Shown: positions 16,454-24,415 of the stretch, piece by piece | How the letters are laid out: each line of letters starts with the position of its first letter | Position numbering within the stretch: position 1 is the stretch's first letter | Source of the DNA: Halomonas sp. GFAJ-1 | GTDB taxonomy: Bacteria; Pseudomonadota; Gammaproteobacteria; Pseudomonadales; Halomonadaceae | Length of the DNA stretch: 64,000 bases | Reading direction: 5' to 3' | Assembly: GCA_002966495.1 (NCBI GenBank) | Contig: CP016490.1 | Span: 1 to 64,000, forward strand | Position numbers and translations under genes: made by a program | Notes under the pieces: generated by a model | Seen by the model: the letters and a program-made list of their open reading frames with translations, nothing else | What the model was told of the DNA's origin: nothing | The model's database searches: none

Positions 16454-17653
16454 CTACTTAACAAACAGCTGGCGCGGAAAATTGGCCAGAGTTTCACAGC
16501 CGGTATCAGTAATAAGAATGCTTTCAGTGATTTCCAGACCCCAATCGTCCTCCCATAGGCCGGGCATAAAGTGAAAGGTCATGCCAGGTTTTAGGATGGT
16601 TTCATCTGAGGGACGTAGGCTCATCGTGCGCTCGCCCCAGTCGGGCGGATAAGAAATACCAATGGGGTAACCACAGCGAGCACCACCCCGATCAAAACCG
16701 TATTTATCCATGGCCGCGCCCAGCGCCATGGCGATATCCGCCGTGCGGTTGCCAGGCTTGGCAACGGCTAAGCCATCTTCAATGCCTTCCAACAGGGCTG
16801 ACTCCGCACGGATAAAATCCGCCGGCGGTGTTCCCAGAAACACCGTGCGCGACATCGGCGCGTGGTAGCGCTTAAACACCCCGGCAATTTCGAAAAACGT
16901 GCCTTCGCCTTTACGAAAGGGTGTGTCGTCCCAGGTAAGGTGCGGTGCGGCGGCGTCTTTGCCGGTGGGCAACATAGGCACAATGGCCGGGTAGTCACCG
17001 CCAAACACTTTGCCATTTTCGTCGATAAACCCTTCGATACCGACGCGGTAAATTTCCGATACCAGCTTGCTCTTGGGAAGGCCCGGCTCGATCACCTCCA
17101 AGATGCGCGTATGCATACCTTCCACTATTTTGGCGGCGATACGCATGTAAGCGACTTCTTGTGGGGACTTAATTGCTCGGCACCAGTTCACCAGGGCGTT
17201 GGCATCCATAAAGCGCGCATGTGGCAGTTCGCGCAAAAGGCTTTGATACGCTTTGGCAGAGAAGTAGTAGTTGTCCATTTCCATGCCCACCACGCCGGTA
17301 TGCCAGCCACGGTCAGGCATGATCGACTGAGCCAGATACTCCATGGGGTGCATATCCGGATTCTGAACATAGTAATCCGGGTAGTAGGTGATGTTATCAG
17401 GATGAATCCAACAGGTGCGCAGGGCACCGTTGGCATCCATCCGGCGGCCAAACCATACCGGCTCGCCTTCAAGGCCCACCAGCACGCACTGGTGAACATA
17501 AAAGGACCAGCCGTCATAGCCGGTTAGCCACGCCATGTTAGAAGGGTCGCTGACGATCAGCACATCAATGCCACGGCCAGCCATTTCTGCACGCACCTTC
17601 CACAGGCGGGTAGCATACTCTTCGCGCGTAAAAGGCAGGGAAACCTCAGTCAT
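16454..17653 (-). CDS. doeA: Ectoine hydrolase DoeA
   Basis: An M24 (aminopeptidase P/creatinase fold) protein. The frame is open to a TTG at 17671, but starting at the ATG at 17653 (MTEVSLPFTREEYATRL) gives 399 residues, the length I recall for the H. elongata enzyme. The creatinase-like N-domain (1-150, with DPSNMAWLTGYDGWS) is followed by the pita-bread domain with HLTWDDTPFRKGEG and HFMPGLWEDDWGLEITES. DoeA opens the ectoine ring to N-alpha-acetyl-diaminobutyrate, the first step of ectoine use as carbon and nitrogen source. It is the first gene of doeABX, with 270 bases between it and the divergent dehydrogenase gene. Confidence 0.92.
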   Translation of the reverse strand: MTEVSLPFTREEYATRLWKVRAEMAGRGIDVLIVSDPSNMAWLTGYDGWSFYVHQCVLVGLEGEPVWFGRRMDANGALRTCWIHPDNITYYPDYYVQNPDMHPMEYLAQSIMPDRGWHTGVVGMEMDNYYFSAKAYQSLLRELPHARFMDANALVNWCRAIKSPQEVAYMRIAAKIVEGMHTRILEVIEPGLPKSKLVSEIYRVGIEGFIDENGKVFGGDYPAIVPMLPTGKDAAAPHLTWDDTPFRKGEGTFFEIAGVFKRYHAPMSRTVFLGTPPADFIRAESALLEGIEDGLAVAKPGNRTADIAMALGAAMDKYGFDRGGARCGYPIGISYPPDWGERTMSLRPSDETILKPGMTFHFMPGLWEDDWGLEITESILITDTGCETLANFPRQLFVK

Positions 17654-17860
17654 CGGGCAACTCGCCATCAAAGATCACTAAGAACCAGCACACTGCCCAT
17701 AATAGGCGCTGCGCTGGGCCACAGGATCGACCTGGCCACCGCCGCAGTAGGCCCGCCAATGTCGTCTTAAGCCGATACTAGCACTCACCCTTGGTTGCCG
17801 GTCAAAGCCTTTATTACAAAAAGTGCATACTGAACGGTGATATACGCTATACCCGCGTAG

Positions 17861-17893
17861 ATCAGCCTTTAGCGCTCACCATGTTAGGCTGAT
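17861..17893. repeat. Inverted repeat between doeA and the divergent dehydrogenase gene
   Basis: ATCAGCCT and AGGCTGAT are separated by 17 bases. The repeat lies 31 bases before the start of the plus-strand dehydrogenase gene. It could be an operator or an mRNA leader hairpin, and no regulator can be assigned. Confidence 0.4.
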
Positions 17894-17923
17894 AAAACAC
17901 GACGATGAGCCAGAGGAAACGAT

Positions 17924-18859
17924 ATGAAAATAGTGGTGCATATTGATGATGCCGCCCAGTGGCAGGCGGCGATTGAGAAAGCGCTACCCCAGGCAACGGT
18001 GTTGACGAGCGACGCGCCCGCCGAAGCGCGTGCTAATGCCGATTACCTAGCAGTCTGGAAAGCCCCGGCGCACCTATTGCAGGAACAAGCCCAGCTTAAG
18101 GGCATTATTAACCTAGGCGCGGGAGTGGATCACCTGCTAAAAACGCCTGGCCTACCCAGCGGTGTGCCGATCGTGAAATTACGCGACGCGGGCATGGGCG
18201 AGCTAATGGCCGACTACACCCTTTACGGCGCACTGCATTTTTATCGCAGTATGGACCGCTACGCCCAGCAGCAGCCTAATGCCGAGTGGCAGCCTCACCA
18301 GGTGCCTGAGAAATCCCACTGGCCAATTGGCATCCTGGGCCTAGGGGCGATTGGAAGCCTAGTGGCCACTCACCTTTCGCAAGCAGGTTTTCCAGTACTA
18401 GGCTGGAGCCGTTCAGCAAAGCAGATTTCGGGTGTTGAGTGCTTTCACGGTGACGCAGGACTTGATGGGCTGCTTAGCCAAGTGCAGTGCGTCGTGACTA
18501 TTCTGCCGGATACCGCCGAGACTCACGGCATTCTCAACGCTAAACGACTGGCAAAACTCCCCCAAGGCGCCTGTGTGATTAACCCTGGCCGGGGCAGCCT
18601 CATCGACGAGCAGGCGCTACTAGACGCACTTGGCAAAGATCGCAAGCCAGGGCATCTACGCGGTGCACTGCTGGATGTTTTCTGTGAAGAGCCGCTACCT
18701 GCCAACAACCCGTTGTGGCAGCATCCGCGGGTTATCGTCACCCCCCACATGGCCGGCCCCACGCCGTTAAACGACGCGATTGACCAAGTCATCTCGTATC
18801 TTCGCGCTTTTGAAGCAGGTGAAGAACTTGCCACTGTTAATCCTGATGCAGGCTACTGA
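17924..18859 (+). CDS. ghrA: D-2-hydroxyacid dehydrogenase, glyoxylate/hydroxypyruvate reductase A type
   Basis: 311 residues. The Rossmann fold is seen in ILGLGAIGSLVATHLSQ (about residue 140). The catalytic arginine is in INPGRGSLID, the glutamate in DVFCEEPLP and the histidine in TPHMAGPTPLND. This is the GhrA-type layout that reduces glyoxylate and hydroxypyruvate with NADPH. The ATG at 17924 has AGAGGAAA before it. The gene diverges from doeA. A direct link to ectoine breakdown is not established. Confidence 0.85.
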   Translation: MKIVVHIDDAAQWQAAIEKALPQATVLTSDAPAEARANADYLAVWKAPAHLLQEQAQLKGIINLGAGVDHLLKTPGLPSGVPIVKLRDAGMGELMADYTLYGALHFYRSMDRYAQQQPNAEWQPHQVPEKSHWPIGILGLGAIGSLVATHLSQAGFPVLGWSRSAKQISGVECFHGDAGLDGLLSQVQCVVTILPDTAETHGILNAKRLAKLPQGACVINPGRGSLIDEQALLDALGKDRKPGHLRGALLDVFCEEPLPANNPLWQHPRVIVTPHMAGPTPLNDAIDQVISYLRAFEAGEELATVNPDAGY

Positions 18860-18948
18860 CGCTGCCCGCCGCCCTCGTTATACTGGTACTGGGAACCAAG
18901 TGCTGGTCAACAACTCTTAGGACTACACTATCAATGGAGGATGAGCTT

Positions 18949-19680
18949 TTGCGTAACGTTTCGCTACGTTTAACTAAAAGCCAGTTAACCAGCGCTGCTA
19001 TTATGTTGGCAATGTACGGCTTGGCTTTTTATAGCTCTGCCGCCGCCGATACCGCGCCTAATGCCGATACCCAGCCACTTCCCATGCCGCAGCCTTTTGA
19101 GGCTCAGTACCAGCTTGAAATTCGCGGCTGGCCGAGCGCTTCCATCACCCACACCCTCAACAACGAAGGGTTTCACTGGCTCAGCGATATGCGTTTTTCT
19201 GTGGCAGTGGCAAGGGGCCAAGAACGCAGCCGCTTTACATTAAATGATAACGAGACACACTCACTGCTTTATAACAGCAGCTACTCGCTGTTTGGAATAG
19301 GCGATAGTTATCAGCTAGACGAAAGTGATATTAGCTCCCTTGATCGTCAGGCTGCGCTGTTCGATCTCTCACGCCGAGCCGGTCACGAGAACTGCACAGC
19401 CAATGCCCCGTGCGATATCGAGTTTGTCGACCATCGCGGGCGCGACGAGCATTTTCAGTATTACGTGACCGAGCCTGGCACCGTCAGCGTTCCGGCAGGT
19501 GAATTTGAAGCACGCCGCGTAACACTCTTCGATGTGGAGAAGCCCGACCGCCATTTACAGATTAACTTCCACCCTGAGTGGCCGGGGCTAATTCTGTCGG
19601 CACGGTATGAAAAAGAGGGGCGTCGGCAAACGCAGCTCACCATGACGCAATTTAATCCCGCCGAGGTAGATACGCCCTAA
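18949..19680 (+). CDS. DUF3108 exported protein
   Basis: I place the start at the TTG at 18949, because GGAGG ends eight bases before it. The ATG at 18934 would put that GGAGG inside the coding region. The result is 243 residues with a clear signal peptide (hydrophobic LTSAAIMLAMYGLAFYSSAAA, cleavage near AAA-DT, residue 33). The mature part (FEAQYQLEIRGWP ... SRFTLNDNETHSLLYNSS) matches DUF3108, a periplasmic beta-rich family of unknown function related in fold to LolA-like lipid-binding barrels. The stop codon abuts the start of the lysO-type gene, so the two are translated from one message. Confidence 0.75.
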   Translation: MRNVSLRLTKSQLTSAAIMLAMYGLAFYSSAAADTAPNADTQPLPMPQPFEAQYQLEIRGWPSASITHTLNNEGFHWLSDMRFSVAVARGQERSRFTLNDNETHSLLYNSSYSLFGIGDSYQLDESDISSLDRQAALFDLSRRAGHENCTANAPCDIEFVDHRGRDEHFQYYVTEPGTVSVPAGEFEARRVTLFDVEKPDRHLQINFHPEWPGLILSARYEKEGRRQTQLTMTQFNPAEVDTP

Positions 19681-20613
19681 ATGCTCTCAGGATTACTGAT
19701 CGTTCTACTGCCCCTGGTGCTGGGTTACTTAGTCCGCATTCGCTCATCCCGCTTACTTGATCAGATAAACCGAGCCGTGAGTGGCTCGGTTTATCTGATC
19801 CTGCTGTTTATGGGCATCAGCTTGGCGGGGCTTGAAAACCTTACCAGTCAACTTTCACGCTTGGGCGGCAATGCCCTGCTGCTATTCAGCATTACCACCG
19901 CGTTTAACTTAGCGGCGCTGTGGTGGCTGTCATGTCGTTTAAGGTTAAAAGTGGGCAACTCCCCGGTGGTAAAAAATGCCCCTACCAGCAAACTGGCCGC
20001 GATGCAGGGTTCTCTGCTGCTAGTCGCAGTAGTGGTGGCAGGCGTTATAGTAGGTCTGTTGCTTGGCCCCTATCTAGGTGAAGCGCTGTTTGATACAGCC
20101 GATTTACTGGCTGAATGGGTGCTCTACCTGCTGCTGGTATTGATTGGCTGCCAATTGCGCAACTCAGGCATGCCACTAAAGCAAATATTGCTCAACCGCA
20201 TGGGGTTAGCCATTGCCGTGACGCTAGCGCTTAGCTCGCTGCTGGCGGGCTTGGTGGCCGCTCCGCTGCTTTCGTTGAGTTGGAACGAAGGCCTCGCCAT
20301 GGCGTCAGGTTTTGGCTGGTATTCACTTTCAGCCATTTTAATTGGCGACCAGCTTGGCCCACTGATGGGCGGCGTGGCGTTTTTTAACGACCTTACCCGT
20401 GAGCTGCTGGCGTTTATCCTGATTCCACTGGTCATTCACCGCCACACCGCCCTGGCCATTGGTTACGGCGGTGCGACGTCCATGGACTTCACTCTACCCG
20501 TTATCCAACAACACGGCGGCGTGGCCTGCGTGCCCGTGGCAGTCGTCAGCGGCTTTATCCTATCGCTGCTCTCCCCGCCGCTCATCCTGTTTTTTCTTTC
20601 GCTATCCGGTTAG
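19681..20613 (+). CDS. lysO: LysO/YbjE-type lysine exporter (DUF340)
   Basis: 310 residues with about eight hydrophobic segments: a short N-terminal unit (MLSGLLIVLLPLVLGYLV and the following helices) and a second unit from about residue 100. This two-part layout is that of E. coli YbjE/LysO, an L-lysine exporter. The conserved FGWYSLSAILIGDQLGP segment near residue 220 is characteristic. The ATG directly follows the TAA of the DUF3108 gene. Lysine as substrate is taken from family knowledge. Confidence 0.85.
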   Translation: MLSGLLIVLLPLVLGYLVRIRSSRLLDQINRAVSGSVYLILLFMGISLAGLENLTSQLSRLGGNALLLFSITTAFNLAALWWLSCRLRLKVGNSPVVKNAPTSKLAAMQGSLLLVAVVVAGVIVGLLLGPYLGEALFDTADLLAEWVLYLLLVLIGCQLRNSGMPLKQILLNRMGLAIAVTLALSSLLAGLVAAPLLSLSWNEGLAMASGFGWYSLSAILIGDQLGPLMGGVAFFNDLTRELLAFILIPLVIHRHTALAIGYGGATSMDFTLPVIQQHGGVACVPVAVVSGFILSLLSPPLILFFLSLSG

Positions 20614-20697
20614 TAACCATGAGCGTGTATTGGTTAGGATAAGCAGCTCTGACAGTTTAAATCGCCATCGCTTCAATGCCCAGGATGCCCGCGCCTC

Positions 20698-21927
20698 ATG
20701 CTAAATGGAATTTGGTTAAGCTTTTTTATTGCTGCTTTTGCAGCATCTGTCTGGCAGTGGTTAGTGGGTGGCGACAGCGAAGTATTTGCGCGTCTTGTGC
20801 AGTCGTTGTTCGATATGGCGCGGGTGAGCGTCGATATCATTTTGGTGCTGCTGGGTACCATGACGCTGTGGCTAGGGTTTCTTTCTATTGCTGAAAAAGC
20901 AGGGCTGATTCGCCTTCTTGGGCGTGTGCTTGACCCGTTGTTTTGCCGCCTAATGCCCGACGTACCCCGTGGCCACCCTGCGATGGGGCTGATTAGTATG
21001 AATTTTGCGGCTAACATTCTGGGCTTGGATAATGCAGCGACCCCCATTGGTATCAAGGCCATGCACTCGCTGCAAAGCCTTAACCCCAGTCAAGAGACCG
21101 CCAGTAACGCGCAAATTCTATTTTTGGTACTGAACACCTCATCGCTCACGCTGCTGCCGGTTACTATTTTTATGTACCGCGCTCAACAGGGCGCAGACGA
21201 GCCAACACTGGTGTTTTTACCTATTTTGCTGGCCACCAGCGCCTCTAGCCTAGCGGGGCTTCTGGCGGTGGCGTTAATGCAACGCTTAAAGCTTTGGCAA
21301 CCTGTTGTGCTTGCCTACTTACTCGCTGCTGCACTTGCCTTGGGGCTTTTAATTACCACGCTGGCGGGCATGTCAGCACAGGCGTTAGCCGCAGCTTCCA
21401 CCCTCGTGGGCAACCTAACACTTTTCAGTATTGTGATTATGTTCTTAGTGGTGGGTGCGCTTCGGGGCGTGAAGGTGTATGACGCTTTTATTGAAGGCGC
21501 AAAAGAGGGCGTCAGCTTTACCGTCACCCTGCTGCCGTACCTAATCGCCATGCTGGTGGCGGTGGGTGTGCTGCGCGCCAGCGGCGTACTGGATGCCGGG
21601 CTAAGCGGCGTGCGCTGGCTGGTAGAAGGAGTTGGCTGGGACACCCGCTTTGTGGATGCGCTGCCCACTGCCTTTGTGAAGCCGCTTTCCGGCAGCGGCG
21701 CCCGCGCCATGATGATTGAAACCATGGATACCTTCGGCGTCGACAGTTTTGCAGGGCTACTGGCCGCCACCCTGCAGGGCAGCACTGAAACCACGTTTTA
21801 CGTTATCGCCGTCTATTTCGGCGCCGTTGGAATTCGCCGTATTCGTCACGGCTTAGGCTGCGCCCTGGTGGCCGATGCCGCTGGTATTTTTACGGCCATT
21901 GCAGTCTGCTACTGGTTTTTTGGCTAG
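20698..21927 (+). CDS. SpmA-SpmB-like nucleoside-recognition (Gate) domain membrane protein
   Basis: 409 residues and roughly ten hydrophobic segments. The N-terminal half resembles SpmA (MNFAANILGLDNAATPIGIKA), and the C-terminal half SpmB (GSGARAMMIETMDTFGVDS, then GSTETTFYVIAVYFG). In Gram-positive bacteria these are two separate spore-maturation proteins; in Gram-negatives they occur fused as here. The transported substrate is unknown; the Gate domain is shared with nucleoside and ferrous-iron transporters. It lies 84 bases after lysO on the same strand. Confidence 0.8.
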   Translation: MLNGIWLSFFIAAFAASVWQWLVGGDSEVFARLVQSLFDMARVSVDIILVLLGTMTLWLGFLSIAEKAGLIRLLGRVLDPLFCRLMPDVPRGHPAMGLISMNFAANILGLDNAATPIGIKAMHSLQSLNPSQETASNAQILFLVLNTSSLTLLPVTIFMYRAQQGADEPTLVFLPILLATSASSLAGLLAVALMQRLKLWQPVVLAYLLAAALALGLLITTLAGMSAQALAAASTLVGNLTLFSIVIMFLVVGALRGVKVYDAFIEGAKEGVSFTVTLLPYLIAMLVAVGVLRASGVLDAGLSGVRWLVEGVGWDTRFVDALPTAFVKPLSGSGARAMMIETMDTFGVDSFAGLLAATLQGSTETTFYVIAVYFGAVGIRRIRHGLGCALVADAAGIFTAIAVCYWFFG

Positions 21928-21990
21928 GCAGCTTAGCGCCAACTAAGCCACTGAATAACTTTTCTATAACAATATATTGAGTAACTCCCT

Positions 21991-23223
21991 ATTCACCACC
22001 AACATGCGGCGCTTCATAACGAGCTCCACGCCCGCCCCCCTATCTATTTTGAAGGCCCAGCTTGCCTACATCACTTCGCCTTTGTAATTGAGGGCGATGA
22101 CGTTGATGCGCTGCTTATTCGTCTCGCGGATGCAACAGGCACCACGGTTTCCCCAGATCAAGTGCAACAGATTGTCAGCTACCAAGGGTGCTCTGTGAAA
22201 TGGGAGCGCCACACTGAGTTTTTTACGCTGACCATCAAGCAAGCAAACAGTGACGACCCGCAAACATGGCCAACGCCTCCCAAGTTTTTACATAGCGTTT
22301 TGGCAGACTATGCTGATCAAATTATCAGCGCCAGCACACTACGCGTAGAAACCGCCAACCGCTGGGCAGGCAGTGTTGAGGCCTACGGTTTAGATAAACC
22401 CGCCGGCTCGCGGATAGGGGGCGACGATGCCACTGTATGGAGCGATTTCAACCTCGATGATCGGCACATCAACCGCTTTTTACTGGTCAACGACTGTCTG
22501 GACAACTACCGACTAGGACGAATGGCGAGACGGCTATTTGATATTGAAACCTACCGAATGATGGCGATGCTTGCGCTGCCTGAAGCCAAAGCATTGAGTA
22601 GCGACCTTCAATACTATGAGGCCGAACTATCGACGCTCTCTAACCAACACGCCGAGCAACACACGTCGCCAGCGGAGCCATTGCTAAGCGCTTTAACGCT
22701 CTTTTCGGCAAAGCTTGAGCGCTGTGGCGTACAAACCCGCCAGCGGTTCAGCGCAACAGAGGCTTACTCCAGCATTGTGTTTGCCCGTATCAGTGAGATG
22801 CGCGAAGAACGGGTCGGCCATTATCCTCAACTTGGCATGTTTATATTGCGCCGCTTTGAGCCTGCCACCCGCTATTGCGACGCCATGAACCGCCGCGTTG
22901 AAACCCTTGCCACCAGTGCCACACGACTTAATGACCTGTTACGCACACGCTCTCAGGTAGAAATCGAAGGGCAAAACTACAAAATCTTGCAAAGCCTAGA
23001 TGCTCGCGCCAGCAGCCAGCTTAAAATACAGAAAGCGGTTGAAGGGCTTTCGATCATAGTGATCAGCTACTACATCTTCAGCTTAATGAAGTTAGGGCTA
23101 GAAAGTTTAAGTGCGCTAGGAATAGATATCGAACCCAACGTTGCCGCCACCGTGCTAGTCCCGCTGGGCACGCTTATTATCGCTACGCTTACCTGGCGAG
23201 TTTGGAAAGTAAAAAAGCACTAG
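21991..23223 (+). CDS. DUF3422 membrane-anchored protein with no canonical start codon
   Basis: The first GTG in this frame (22162) would give 353 residues. The frame is open and clearly coding upstream to a stop at 21982, encoding ALHNELHARPPIYFEG, which resembles the conserved DUF3422 N-terminus. Between 21985 and 22162 there is no ATG, GTG or TTG in frame. The options are an ATT start at 21991 (about 410 residues, used here), or a one-base loss in the CCC at 21987-21989. In the latter case, a TTG at 21977 would read MSNSPIHHQHAAL. The rest is typical of the family: WERHTEF, a central helical part, and two C-terminal membrane helices near residues 350-400. Function unknown. Confidence 0.65.
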   Translation: MHHQHAALHNELHARPPIYFEGPACLHHFAFVIEGDDVDALLIRLADATGTTVSPDQVQQIVSYQGCSVKWERHTEFFTLTIKQANSDDPQTWPTPPKFLHSVLADYADQIISASTLRVETANRWAGSVEAYGLDKPAGSRIGGDDATVWSDFNLDDRHINRFLLVNDCLDNYRLGRMARRLFDIETYRMMAMLALPEAKALSSDLQYYEAELSTLSNQHAEQHTSPAEPLLSALTLFSAKLERCGVQTRQRFSATEAYSSIVFARISEMREERVGHYPQLGMFILRRFEPATRYCDAMNRRVETLATSATRLNDLLRTRSQVEIEGQNYKILQSLDARASSQLKIQKAVEGLSIIVISYYIFSLMKLGLESLSALGIDIEPNVAATVLVPLGTLIIATLTWRVWKVKKH

Positions 23224-23326
23224 CCAAGCGTTAATGAAAGCTGCACCTCTATCCTGCGACTTCATCGTTAAACATGCAGTTTGTCCAGGTAGAAGTGGCC
23301 GCCACCCGGTAAACCACGTTCTATGC

Positions 23327-23407
23327 TGGCAGCTTAGATGGCTGCCATACTCATTTTAAAAAAGTTGCGTCCTCATTTTTCAACCGAGCCTTATGAAGAG
23401 GCTTTTT
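23327..23407 (+). terminator. Two weak hairpins after the DUF3422 gene
   Basis: TGGCAGC/GCTGCCA (7 pairs, 23327-23347) is followed by TACTCATTTT, and AGCCT/AGGCT (23387-23403) by TTTTT. Either could end transcription from the DUF3422 gene, but neither is strong. Confidence 0.4.
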
Positions 23408-23471
23408 AGACTATAGTTAAGCGTCTACTACGCCAGTTTATTGGGCGTCATCATGGATGATGGGAGAAGTA

Positions 23472-24341
23472 ATGCTAAGTAAAGGCAGCATATTTATTGT
23501 ACTCGCCGCTTTTTTTTGGGGGGTATCAGGGGGAATTGCAGGCGTTCTTTTAGACGATGGGTGGGATGCCTCTGTTGTTACATTTTACCGTGGGGCTGTC
23601 GGCCTTCTCTTCGCGATACTCTGGCTACTACTTCAGCGAAAGCACAGCGGCCTGAGAAACAAGCAGCTTTGGTTTTGGTCGGTTATCGCGGGTCTTGGCG
23701 TAGCAGGCAATTTCACTTTCTACTTCATCAGTATTGACCACGGTAACGTGGCAGTTGCCGCTACCTTGATGTATTGCGCGCCAATCTTCGTTTACCTGAT
23801 CTCCTTTGCACTAAAGCTCGAAAGGTCGACGGTTGGAAAGTGGGTGGCGATCGCTCTAGTAATGCTGGGCATCACTATGCTGACCAAGCTTTATGAGATT
23901 GGCACTAGCGAACTATCGCTATTTGGGGTCGGTGCTGGGCTACTGGCAGGGCTCTCCTACGCCATATTCATTTTTGGTTTTAAATATGCCGCTCCCCATG
24001 GCAGCCCCCAAGCGATACTTTCTATTGCCTTTGCCGTTCTGACTATCGTTCTACTGGTGCCAACCGATATCAATCAAACTATCAGCGTGTTGAGCACACC
24101 CGATGTACCGCTGTTTTTGGCGCTGGGTATTTTCGGCGCGGGCCTTTCCTTTCTACTCTATATCCTAGGCATCAACCATACGTCTGCTGCTCTCGCCTCC
24201 ATGATTGCCATGGTTGAACCCATCACGGCTACCCTGTTCGGCGTCGTGATACTGAGCGAACAGCTAGGCGTTGTGCAAATGGCTGGCATGGCGTTAATAC
24301 TCGCGACCGTAACAAAACTCAGCGTCTCTTCAAGCAAATAG
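23472..24341 (+). CDS. EamA-family (DMT) transporter
   Basis: 289 residues from the ATG at 23472, which has GGGAG five bases upstream; an ATG at 23457 is the longer option. Ten hydrophobic helices in two EamA repeats (about 5-135 and 145-285) are visible, starting with FIVLAAFFWGVSGG and ending in ASMIAMVEPITATLFGVVILSEQL, the typical second-repeat signature. These are drug/metabolite exporters of the inner membrane. The substrate cannot be told. It stands alone between a weak terminator and the convergent YcaO gene. Confidence 0.88.
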   Translation: MLSKGSIFIVLAAFFWGVSGGIAGVLLDDGWDASVVTFYRGAVGLLFAILWLLLQRKHSGLRNKQLWFWSVIAGLGVAGNFTFYFISIDHGNVAVAATLMYCAPIFVYLISFALKLERSTVGKWVAIALVMLGITMLTKLYEIGTSELSLFGVGAGLLAGLSYAIFIFGFKYAAPHGSPQAILSIAFAVLTIVLLVPTDINQTISVLSTPDVPLFLALGIFGAGLSFLLYILGINHTSAALASMIAMVEPITATLFGVVILSEQLGVVQMAGMALILATVTKLSVSSSK

Positions 24342-24377
24342 CAAAACGGTGCGCGTCTTGTAAGGCGACGCACCGTT
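24341..24377 (-). terminator. Terminator between EamA and YcaO genes
   Basis: AACGGTGCG and CGCACCGTT form a nine-pair stem with a 15-base loop, followed by TTTTGC on the minus strand. It fits the end of the YcaO gene best and may act weakly in both directions. Confidence 0.65.
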
Positions 24378-24415
24378 GATCGCTAGATGGCGCTGATTAC
24401 GATAAAGCCAACGGG

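Noticed and set aside
16862..17527. 221-codon plus-strand open frame opposite doeA
   Set aside because: A shadow of the well-supported doeA gene, with no recognisable motif.
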